A DNA stretch of 6,703 nucleotides from Flavobacteriales bacterium UBA5933 (GTDB taxonomy: Bacteria > Bacteroidota > Bacteroidia > Flavobacteriales > Weeksellaceae): the NCBI GenBank assembly GCA_002430925.1, contig DJDD01000135.1, positions 1 through 6,703 of the forward strand, in the 5' to 3' direction. Below are positions 1-5,926 of the stretch, piece after piece. Made by a program: the position numbers and the translations under genes. The notes beneath the pieces are model-generated. The model did no database searches and was not told the DNA's origin. It was given only the letters and a program-made list of their open reading frames with translations. The stretch's first letter is position 1. Each line of letters starts with the position of its first letter.

Positions 1-1393
1 CCTCTACTATTTTTACACCATCAACAGTTTTTATTTTACCAAATCCACCAGCTACATCAATTAAATTTTCGTAACCGCGAGCACGTAAAATAGACATAAA
101 AATCATAGAACGATAACCTCCTGCACAATGTACTAAATAAGTTTCTTCTGGATCAATTAATTTCATTGATTCGTTAATAAAATCTAATGGAGCTGAAATT
201 GCGTTTTCTACATGTGAAGCCGAATATTCTCCAGGTTTTCTAACATCAAGAATTTTCAATTCTGTTTCATCAACTAACTCAACAAATTCCTCAGGAGAAA
301 TAGAAACAATTTCTTCAAAATCTTTTTCTGAATCAATCCAAGATTGAAAACCATTGTTTAAATAACCAATTACATTATCATAACCAACACGTGCCAAACG
401 TGTAATTGTCTCTTCTTCTGTACCTGTTTCAGCTATTAATAAAATAGGCTGTTTTATATCTGTGATTAATGTACCAACCCAAGGAGCAAAACCTCCATTA
501 ATACCAATATTTATAGAACCTGGTACAAATCCCTGAGCATATACTTGAGGATCTCTAACATCTAATATAATTGCATTTGTCTCTTCAGCAACTTGAATAA
601 GTTCATCAGGAGAAAAAGCATGAGCTGCACGTTCTTTAACTACATCCAATGATTCTACTCCCATTTTGTTCATCATAACATTTTCTGGGAAATAAAATGG
701 TGGAGGTAATAAACCAGAAGTTAATTCTTTGATGAATTCTTCTTTAGTCATTGAAGGATTTAAAGCGTAATTTACTTCCTTTTGATGACCTAAAGTATCT
801 GAGGTTTCTTTACTCATATTTTTTCCACATGCCGAACCAGCACCATGTGCAGGATATACAATAACATCATTATCTAAAGGCATTATTTTTGTATGTAAAG
901 AATCATACAAAAGACCAGCTAATTTATCTTGAGTTAATTCTGAGTTTAATTTTTGTGCTAAATCAGGACGACCTACATCTCCAATAAACAATGTATCTCC
1001 AGAAAAAATAGCATACTGTTTACCATTTTCATCCTTCAATAAATAAGTTGTACTCTCCATAGTATGGCCAGGAGTATGCAATGCAGTAATTGTAACATTA
1101 CCTAAATAAAAAACTTCATTATCTTTTGCGATATGAGCATTAAAATTTGGTTCTGCTGTAGGACCATAAACAATTGTTGCCCCTGTTTTATTTGCTAAAT
1201 CTACATGACCAGAAACAAAATCTGCATGAAAGTGAGTTTCAAATATATATTTTATTGTTGCCTGATCTTTAGTTGCTTGATCAATGTAAGTTTGTATTTC
1301 TCTTAATGGATCAATAATAGCAACTTCGCCATTACTTTCTATATAGTATGCACCTTGTGCAAGACATCCTGTGTAAATTTGTTCAATTTTCAT
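1..1393 (-). CDS. Persulfide dioxygenase-sulfurtransferase, CstB-like (MBL fold plus two rhodanese domains), 3' end cut by the window
   Basis: The frame is open for 464 codons from ATG at 1393 to the left edge, where the stop is missing. Residues 1-220 form a metallo-beta-lactamase fold with THFHADFVSGH (H54, H56, D58, H63), TPGH (H110), SGDTLFIGDVGRPDL (D133) and HGAGSACGK (C189). H54, H110 and D133 match the iron ligands of ETHE1-type persulfide dioxygenases. Residues about 260-355 are a rhodanese fold whose active-site loop carries E322 where cysteine is expected, so it is a pseudo-rhodanese. Residues about 362 to the end are a second rhodanese with an intact HCAGGYRS loop (C423). This order matches Staphylococcus CstB, about 444 residues, which oxidises glutathione or other low-molecular-weight persulfides and forms thiosulfate. 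No signal peptide is visible, so it should be cytoplasmic. By family length only a few residues are missing. Simple MBL hydrolase names are the main alternative label; exact substrate is inferred. Confidence 0.9.
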   Translation of the reverse strand, partial: MKIEQIYTGCLAQGAYYIESNGEVAIIDPLREIQTYIDQATKDQATIKYIFETHFHADFVSGHVDLANKTGATIVYGPTAEPNFNAHIAKDNEVFYLGNVTITALHTPGHTMESTTYLLKDENGKQYAIFSGDTLFIGDVGRPDLAQKLNSELTQDKLAGLLYDSLHTKIMPLDNDVIVYPAHGAGSACGKNMSKETSDTLGHQKEVNYALNPSMTKEEFIKELTSGLLPPPFYFPENVMMNKMGVESLDVVKERAAHAFSPDELIQVAEETNAIILDVRDPQVYAQGFVPGSINIGINGGFAPWVGTLITDIKQPILLIAETGTEEETITRLARVGYDNVIGYLNNGFQSWIDSEKDFEEIVSISPEEFVELVDETELKILDVRKPGEYSASHVENAISAPLDFINESMKLIDPEETYLVHCAGGYRSMIFMSILRARGYENLIDVAGGFGKIKTVDGVKIVE

Positions 1394-1465
1394 AAAATGA
1401 ATTTAGGTTATAAAAGTACAAATAATAAAATTCAGAATATTATTTATCGATATAAATCATTTATT

Positions 1466-1511
1466 TAAAGTGATAAAAAATTGATAATCAGCTTTATTTA
1501 AAATCACTTTA
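1466..1511. repeat. Inverted repeat with clustered TGAT/ATCA words between methyltransferase and CstB-like genes
   Basis: A perfect 9-bp inverted repeat (TAAAGTGAT at 1466-1474 and ATCACTTTA at 1503-1511) encloses 28 bases that contain a small palindrome, TGATAATCA (1482-1490). It starts 10 bases after the methyltransferase stop and lies about 70 bases upstream of the CstB-like start. It could be a regulator site or a weak hairpin. A real terminator is unlikely because no T-run follows on the minus strand and the loop is long. In DNA this AT-rich, chance is a fair explanation. Confidence 0.35.
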
Positions 1512-1520
1512 TTCTTAAAT

Positions 1521-2102
1521 TTATTTTTTCAATAGATGAATAAACAATTCCGTTCCTTTTCTTGGAAGGATTGAATTATAACATTCTTCCATTTTTTCCA
1601 AAATAAAAAACTCTTTAAAATATAATTTATATTCCTCAAGATGACCACCATAAGGAGGTTTAATATTATTAAATTGACGATTAAAAAGTACACCCACTAA
1701 TTTGCCGTTTTCTGATAAAAGTCGATGCATTTGCTGAACATAAGCTATTCTTAAATTTGGATTTAATGCACAAAAAAATGTTTGTTCTAAAATTAAATCA
1801 AATTGATTTTTTAATGTAAAAAAATCTTGATGAAGAATTGTAATATGATTATTATTTCTAAACTTTTGTTTCAATTGTTGAACAACAACTTCAGAAATAT
1901 CAACCAAAACAATGTTCTTAAAACCTTTTTCTAATAAATATTCAGCTTCATAAGCATTGCCACAACCTGGAATTAAAATTTTAAGATCTTTATTTTGTAA
2001 TTGATCGATATATTCTTTTAATGGTTGTGAGGGGGATTTTAAATCCCATTTTATATCATTATTTTCATATTTATCATTCCAAAATTTTTCATCTAAACTC
2101 AT
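1521..2102 (-). CDS. SAM-dependent methyltransferase, thiopurine S-methyltransferase (TPMT)-like
   Basis: A 193-residue class I methyltransferase. The SAM-binding motif I is ILIPGCGNAYEAEYL (42-56), followed by the acidic end of strand 2 in VLVD (D68), a QDFF segment around D93, and FDLILEQTFFCALNP (101-115). The FW-DKYE opening, the PGCGNAYEAEYL loop and the EQTFFCALNP motif resemble the TPMT family, which also includes plant thiol and halide methyltransferases. Members transfer a methyl group from SAM to sulfur, or to halide or similar soft nucleophiles. No signal peptide or membrane segment is seen, so it is probably cytoplasmic. The ATG lies two bases after the TSUP stop, so the two genes are almost certainly cotranscribed. 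Position beside an anion exporter and a persulfide dioxygenase suggests a sulfide or thiol substrate; that is inference, and family members are hard to assign by substrate. Class is secure, subfamily likely. Confidence 0.85.
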   Translation of the reverse strand: MSLDEKFWNDKYENNDIKWDLKSPSQPLKEYIDQLQNKDLKILIPGCGNAYEAEYLLEKGFKNIVLVDISEVVVQQLKQKFRNNNHITILHQDFFTLKNQFDLILEQTFFCALNPNLRIAYVQQMHRLLSENGKLVGVLFNRQFNNIKPPYGGHLEEYKLYFKEFFILEKMEECYNSILPRKGTELFIHLLKK

Positions 2103-2104
2103 AC

Positions 2105-2908
2105 TTATTGAATTATAAATTCTTCTATAAACATAAATATAGCCATAACAATGATAAAGTATGCAAATGTCTTTTTAAGAAATTTTATAGGTAAGTATTT
2201 GTTAATATAAGTTCCTACAATAATTCCTAATATTGAGATACCAATGAATATACTCAAAAAATTCCAATCAATTTTTATATGTAATGCATCTCCTATTAAA
2301 AATCCAATTAAAGAATTAATCGCAATAATAATTAACGAAGTAGCAGAAGCTTTTTTCATATCCAATTTAGCAACCATAACAAGAGCAGGTACGATTAAGA
2401 ATCCACCTCCTGCACCTACCATTCCAGTTAAACTACCTATAAATAAACCTTGTATAAGTAATGTTATATTAGATTTTGGTTTTTGTAACTTAGAAATATC
2501 TTCTTTTCTACCTTTCAACATAGAAATTGCCGCAAAAACCATTAAAAAAGCAAAAAGACCAAACATTGCCATTCTACGTGTTACTGTAAAATCATTGATT
2601 GTAATAATATCGCTGGGCAAAGCTGGAATTAAAAATGCTCTAACTAAAGTTATTCCAATAACAGCTGGTATACCAAATTGAATAACAACCTTCCAATCAA
2701 TCATTTTTTGCATCGCTTGTTTTATACCTCCAATCAAACCCGTAGAACCAACAATGCATAAAGAATATGCGGTTGCTATTCTCTCATCAAAATGGAAAAT
2801 ATAAGCTAAAATAGGAACAGCCATGATAGAGCCTCCCCCACCAAGAACTCCCAAAATAAGCCCGATGAAAAATGCACCTACAAAACCAAAAAATTCTATT
2901 ATATCCAT
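2105..2908 (-). CDS. TSUP (TauE/SafE) family anion permease, probable sulfite or sulfur-anion exporter
   Basis: A 267-residue, very hydrophobic protein with two homologous halves, about eight membrane segments in all. Each half opens with the TSUP glycine signature: GLILGVLGGGGSIMAVPIL (residues 16-34) and LTGMVGAGGGFLIVPALV (160-177). A short charged cytoplasmic-type loop (KGRKEDISKLQKPKS, 132-146) separates the halves. Family members move sulfite, sulfoacetate, thiosulfate or other small anions across the inner membrane. In Staphylococcus a TauE protein is encoded beside CstB, the same pairing as here, which supports export of sulfite or thiosulfate made by the dioxygenase. There is one cysteine, C51, in the second membrane segment. 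The ATG at 2908 is preceded by AGGA four bases upstream, an unusually good SD-like match for this window. The substrate is inferred from context; the family is clear. Confidence 0.9.
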   Translation of the reverse strand: MDIIEFFGFVGAFFIGLILGVLGGGGSIMAVPILAYIFHFDERIATAYSLCIVGSTGLIGGIKQAMQKMIDWKVVIQFGIPAVIGITLVRAFLIPALPSDIITINDFTVTRRMAMFGLFAFLMVFAAISMLKGRKEDISKLQKPKSNITLLIQGLFIGSLTGMVGAGGGFLIVPALVMVAKLDMKKASATSLIIIAINSLIGFLIGDALHIKIDWNFLSIFIGISILGIIVGTYINKYLPIKFLKKTFAYFIIVMAIFMFIEEFIIQ

Positions 2909-2911
2909 AAA

Positions 2912-2937
2912 TTCCTATTGTTACAAATCTATAGGAA
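2912..2937. promoter_or_regulatory. Perfect inverted repeat over the TSUP promoter, candidate operator
   Basis: TTCCTAT (2912-2918) and ATAGGAA (2931-2937) are exact reverse complements, separated by 12 bases. The pair brackets the candidate -7 element and the predicted transcription start of the TSUP gene, where a dimeric repressor would block RNA polymerase. The 8-base word AATTCCTA at 2910-2917 recurs at 2991-2998 farther upstream. No regulator is visible in the window to pair with it. The left arm also contains the SD-like AGGA of the gene, so part of the symmetry may be coincidental. Confidence 0.4.
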
Positions 2938-2955
2938 AAAGAATATATTATTCAA
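2924..2955 (-). promoter_or_regulatory. Candidate Bacteroidota-type promoter for the TSUP-methyltransferase operon
   Basis: On the minus strand TTG (2955-2953) is followed after 21 bases by TAGATTTG (2931-2924), an exact match to the TAnnTTTG element used by the primary sigma factor of Bacteroidota. Transcription would start near 2918, giving a leader of about 10 bases before the ATG at 2908. It lies downstream of the mutS2 terminator, as expected for a new transcription unit. The motif is short and the region AT-rich. Confidence 0.55.
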
Positions 2956-3030
2956 TTAAAATATTCTGAAATATTATCGTAAATTAAAGTAATTCCTACT
3001 AAATCAATAGAGAAAATTGTTAGTTTCATT

Positions 3031-3063
3031 AAAAAATGCTCTAGGAAAACCTAGAGCATTTTT
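3031..3063 (-). terminator. Intrinsic terminator of mutS2
   Basis: A perfect 14-bp stem, AAAAATGCTCTAGG (3032-3045) with CCTAGAGCATTTTT (3050-3063), closes on a four-base loop. It begins two bases after the mutS2 stop codon, and on the minus strand the stem ends in a run of six T residues. Its GC-containing core (GCTCTAGG) stands out in this AT-rich sequence. It insulates mutS2 from the sulfur cassette downstream. Flanking A and T runs make it symmetric, but no plus-strand gene precedes it. Confidence 0.92.
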
Positions 3064-3065
3064 AA

Positions 3066-5213
3066 TTATATTTTATAAACTTCATTAACGTTTATTTGAG
3101 TTGTAAATAAACCATAGTTTACAAAGACTGTATCTTTTTTTATTTTATCAATTGTTCCAACAGATGAAGATCCATGAATTTTAACACGATCACCAACTTT
3201 TAAAGCATCAATTTTTTTCTGAGTTGCAACTTTCTCTTTCTTTTCTAAAACTTCTTTTTGTTTAGAAATTGTTTCAGAATTTTCTTTCAATTCTCGTTGA
3301 ACTTCTTTTTCGACTATTTTTTCAATTTTCTTAAGTTGTTGAACTTCTTTTGTTTTCTTCGAGTTTTCCATTTCTATCAATTTCAAGAAATTAGAAATCA
3401 TTTGTTTTTTATTTTTCGATTTCAAATAAGAATCAGCCATATCAGAAATTCGTTCCCCAAGCTTTAATCGTTTTTGTTCTCTATCGTACAACTGTTGAAA
3501 ATCATAAAGCTTTTGCTGAATTTTTTCGTTCGTTTGCTCTAACTTTTCATTATGTTCGATATTTGTTTCACGTAATTCTTCTACATGATCTTTTGTTTTC
3601 TGAATCTCAAATTTTTCTTGCTGTAATTTAAGAATTGTTTTATCGAGACTAACTTTTTCGCTTTCTACTTTCTTTTTTGCACGATTAATTAATCTAAAAG
3701 GAATCTTATTTTTTTCAGCAACCTCAAAAGTAAAAGAACTTCCTGCTTGACCAATTTCTAAACGATAAAGTGGATCCAAAGATTTTTTATCAAATAACAT
3801 ACAGGCATTTATAGCTTCTGGTAGCTGTTCTGCACTAAGTTTTATATTTGTATAATGCGTTGTAAAAACACCAAAAGAATTACGCTCATAAAACTCTTCA
3901 AAAAATACTTCAGCCAAAGCTCCTCCTAATTCAGGATCAGAACCTGTACCAAATTCATCAACTAACAATAATGTTTTATCATCTGCATTTTTTAAGAAAT
4001 AAGACATTTGTTTTAGTCTATAACTATAAGTTGACAAATGATTCTCGATTGATTGATTATCTCCAATATCTGTGAAAATTTGTTCAAAAAAACCGAATTG
4101 ACTTTCTTCTTTTACAGGAACTAAAATTCCACTTTGAATCATTATTTGAAGTAAACCTATTGTTTTTAAAGTAATTGATTTACCTCCTGCATTTGGTCCA
4201 GAAATAATAATAATTCTACAATCCTCATTAATTTCTAAACTCTGAGGAATCGTTTTTTCTGCTTTTCTTTTATTATTCAAAAATAAAACAGGATGAAAAG
4301 CATCAACTAATTTTATAATTCTATTTTCTGATAAATTAGGTAAAATTCCGTTAATCAAATAAGCATAGTTAGCCTTTGCTTGTGTAAAATCTATATATTC
4401 TAAAAATGCTTGATACTCCTCCAACTGTGGCTTATACTCTGCTATTTGAGCTGTAAGATTTAAAAGAATTTGAATAATTAAATGTTTTTCTTCTTCCTTT
4501 AATTCCTCCCATTCTCTACGAGGATTTTGTACACTTTCTGGCTCTATGAAAGTAATTGATCCTGTTTTAGAAGTTCCTAAAAATTGACCTTTTACTCTTT
4601 TTCTTAACGCTGATTTCACAGCAAGAACTCTTCTATTTCCTATTACAGATTCTCTAATATCATCTAAATTATCAGCATGATATGACATTGATTTATTAAA
4701 AAGTTCCGTGATTTTCCCATTAAGATGACGTAATCTATCACGAACAATTTTTAACTCTGGACTTGCATCATCTTTTATTTCTCCAAATTTATTAAATACT
4801 TGATCGATTAATTTTACTATGTTTTTTTCATAGGTAATTGATGATGCTTTTTCAAAAAGTACAGGAACATATTCTACATAAGTTGTAAAATACTTAAATA
4901 TCTCTTTAACCTGTAATGTATTTGCTTTAATTTTGAAAAATTCTTCTGCTGGTAAATAGTAATTTTCTATTTCTAAGCGTTTTAGATTCTCATCTAAAAT
5001 ATAATATTCAGAAAAAGGAATTAAATTCCCTGTTTCTAATGATGTTAAATATTCATTTGTTGTTTTTAAATCTACAAGTAAATCTTGATGATTCTCATAA
5101 GGCTTTAGTTGATTAATAAAATCTACAACCTTATCGGTATGAGCAAATTCTGCGATTTCCTTTTGTATCGCGTTAAATTCTAAATCTTTTAAAGTTTGTT
5201 CTGATATTTGCAT
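3066..5213 (-). CDS. mutS2: MutS2-family ATPase without an Smr domain
   Basis: A MutS2-type DNA-binding ATPase. Counting from the chosen start, residues 1-330 are the core and lever region; the ABC-type ATPase follows, with Walker A GPNAGGKS (339-346), Walker B LLLVDEFGTGSDPE (D419, E420) and the TTHY switch soon after. A long charged coiled coil covers about 510-665, and a KOW-like domain (KVGDRVKIHG onward) ends the protein. Bacillus MutS2, about 785 residues, continues into an Smr nuclease domain; here the stop comes directly after the KOW-like part and a terminator follows, so the short form (715 residues) is natural. MutS2 proteins act on branched DNA to limit recombination or rescue collided ribosomes; which applies here is unknown. 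Start choice: ATG 5213 gives MQISEQTLKDLEF, the usual family N-terminus. ATG 5231 and TTG 5246 are in frame upstream; 5231 has an A-rich leader and is a fair alternative. Confidence 0.9.
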   Translation of the reverse strand: MQISEQTLKDLEFNAIQKEIAEFAHTDKVVDFINQLKPYENHQDLLVDLKTTNEYLTSLETGNLIPFSEYYILDENLKRLEIENYYLPAEEFFKIKANTLQVKEIFKYFTTYVEYVPVLFEKASSITYEKNIVKLIDQVFNKFGEIKDDASPELKIVRDRLRHLNGKITELFNKSMSYHADNLDDIRESVIGNRRVLAVKSALRKRVKGQFLGTSKTGSITFIEPESVQNPRREWEELKEEEKHLIIQILLNLTAQIAEYKPQLEEYQAFLEYIDFTQAKANYAYLINGILPNLSENRIIKLVDAFHPVLFLNNKRKAEKTIPQSLEINEDCRIIIISGPNAGGKSITLKTIGLLQIMIQSGILVPVKEESQFGFFEQIFTDIGDNQSIENHLSTYSYRLKQMSYFLKNADDKTLLLVDEFGTGSDPELGGALAEVFFEEFYERNSFGVFTTHYTNIKLSAEQLPEAINACMLFDKKSLDPLYRLEIGQAGSSFTFEVAEKNKIPFRLINRAKKKVESEKVSLDKTILKLQQEKFEIQKTKDHVEELRETNIEHNEKLEQTNEKIQQKLYDFQQLYDREQKRLKLGERISDMADSYLKSKNKKQMISNFLKLIEMENSKKTKEVQQLKKIEKIVEKEVQRELKENSETISKQKEVLEKKEKVATQKKIDALKVGDRVKIHGSSSVGTIDKIKKDTVFVNYGLFTTQINVNEVYKI

Positions 5214-5238
5214 TAAGGCAAATTTAAGCATAATTTTG
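5207..5238 (+). promoter_or_regulatory. Candidate promoter for ung
   Basis: TTTG (5207-5210) followed after 20 bases by TAATTTTG (5231-5238) matches the Bacteroidota TTG/TAnnTTTG pattern exactly. Transcription would start near 5244, leaving a short A-rich leader of about 14 bases before ATG 5258, typical for this phylum. The element lies over the start region of the divergent mutS2 gene. Confidence 0.5.
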
Positions 5239-5247
5239 GTTTTCAAA
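5219..5247 (-). promoter_or_regulatory. Possible promoter for mutS2
   Basis: On the minus strand TTTG (5247-5244) is followed after 17 bases by TAAATTTG (5226-5219), again a full TAnnTTTG match. A start about six bases on would fall at the ATG at 5213, so the mRNA would be nearly leaderless. If translation begins at ATG 5231 instead, this cannot be the promoter. It is weaker than the ung candidate because of the shorter spacer and the start-site conflict. Confidence 0.3.
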
Positions 5248-5257
5248 AAAAGTAAAA

Positions 5258-5926
5258 ATGGAGATGAAAATTGATAATTCTTGGTATAATTTTTTAAAAA
5301 ATGAATTTCAAAAAAAATATTTTAAGAATTTAATGAATTTTATTAATAACGAATACATTACAAAAGAAATTTATCCTCCAAAAACAGAAATTTACAATGC
5401 ATTTAATTATACTGATTTAGAAGATGTAAAAGTAGTTTTAATCGGTCAAGATCCTTATCATGGGAAAGGTCAAGCCAATGGATTATCTTTTTCTGTAGCA
5501 GATGACATAAAAATCCCGCCTAGCTTAAGAAATATTTACAAAGAGTTAAATAATGATTTAAATATAGAAATACCAACATCAGGGAACTTAGAAAAATGGG
5601 CAGACCAAGGTGTTTTTTTATTAAATGCTACATTAACTGTTGAAGCTTCAAATGCAGGTTCTCATCAGAATAAAGGTTGGGAAGAATTTACTGACGCTGT
5701 TATTCAAATACTTTCTGAACAAAAAAATAATCTCGTTTTCATTCTATGGGGAGCTTATGCACAAAAAAAAGGAGCTAAAATAAATCGATCAAAACATTTT
5801 GTTATTGAATCTGCTCATCCTTCTCCTTTTGCTGCTTATAGAGGTTTTTTTGGAAGTAAACCTTTTTCTAAAACAAATAACTTTTTAAAAAGTAAAAATA
5901 TTAAAGAAATTGATTGGAAACTATAA
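5258..5926 (+). CDS. ung: Uracil-DNA glycosylase, family 1
   Basis: A complete 222-residue family 1 uracil-DNA glycosylase, close to the length of the E. coli enzyme. It removes uracil from DNA by cutting the N-glycosidic bond, the first step of base excision repair. Visible motifs are the water-activating loop GQDPYHGKGQANG (63-75, catalytic D65), LLNATLTVE (121-129, uracil-recognising N123), the LWGAYAQKKG segment (163-172) and the HPSP minor-groove loop (187-190, catalytic H187) followed by AAYRGFFGSKPFSKTN. The residue after HPSP is F191 where E. coli has the intercalating L191. ATG 5258 is preferred over ATG 5264 because it follows the candidate promoter with an A-rich leader. Transcribed divergently from mutS2; its stop overlaps the stop of the convergent regulator gene. 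No terminator is obvious downstream. Confidence 0.97.
   Translation: MEMKIDNSWYNFLKNEFQKKYFKNLMNFINNEYITKEIYPPKTEIYNAFNYTDLEDVKVVLIGQDPYHGKGQANGLSFSVADDIKIPPSLRNIYKELNNDLNIEIPTSGNLEKWADQGVFLLNATLTVEASNAGSHQNKGWEEFTDAVIQILSEQKNNLVFILWGAYAQKKGAKINRSKHFVIESAHPSPFAAYRGFFGSKPFSKTNNFLKSKNIKEIDWKL

Noticed and set aside
1394..1440. Promoter for the CstB-like gene
   Set aside because: TATTATTTG and TACTTTTA on the minus strand only partly match TAnnTTTG and neither has a TTG at the right distance, so no promoter is called.
2244..2681. Plus-strand open frame of 145 codons
   Set aside because: It lies wholly opposite the TSUP gene, whose two-half glycine-motif structure is unmistakable; the antisense frame has no recognisable motif and is a by-product of hydrophobic codons.
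3258..3467. Plus-strand open frame of 69 codons rich in phenylalanine
   Set aside because: It is the antisense of the lysine- and glutamate-rich coiled coil of MutS2 (AAA/GAA codons read as TTT/TTC).
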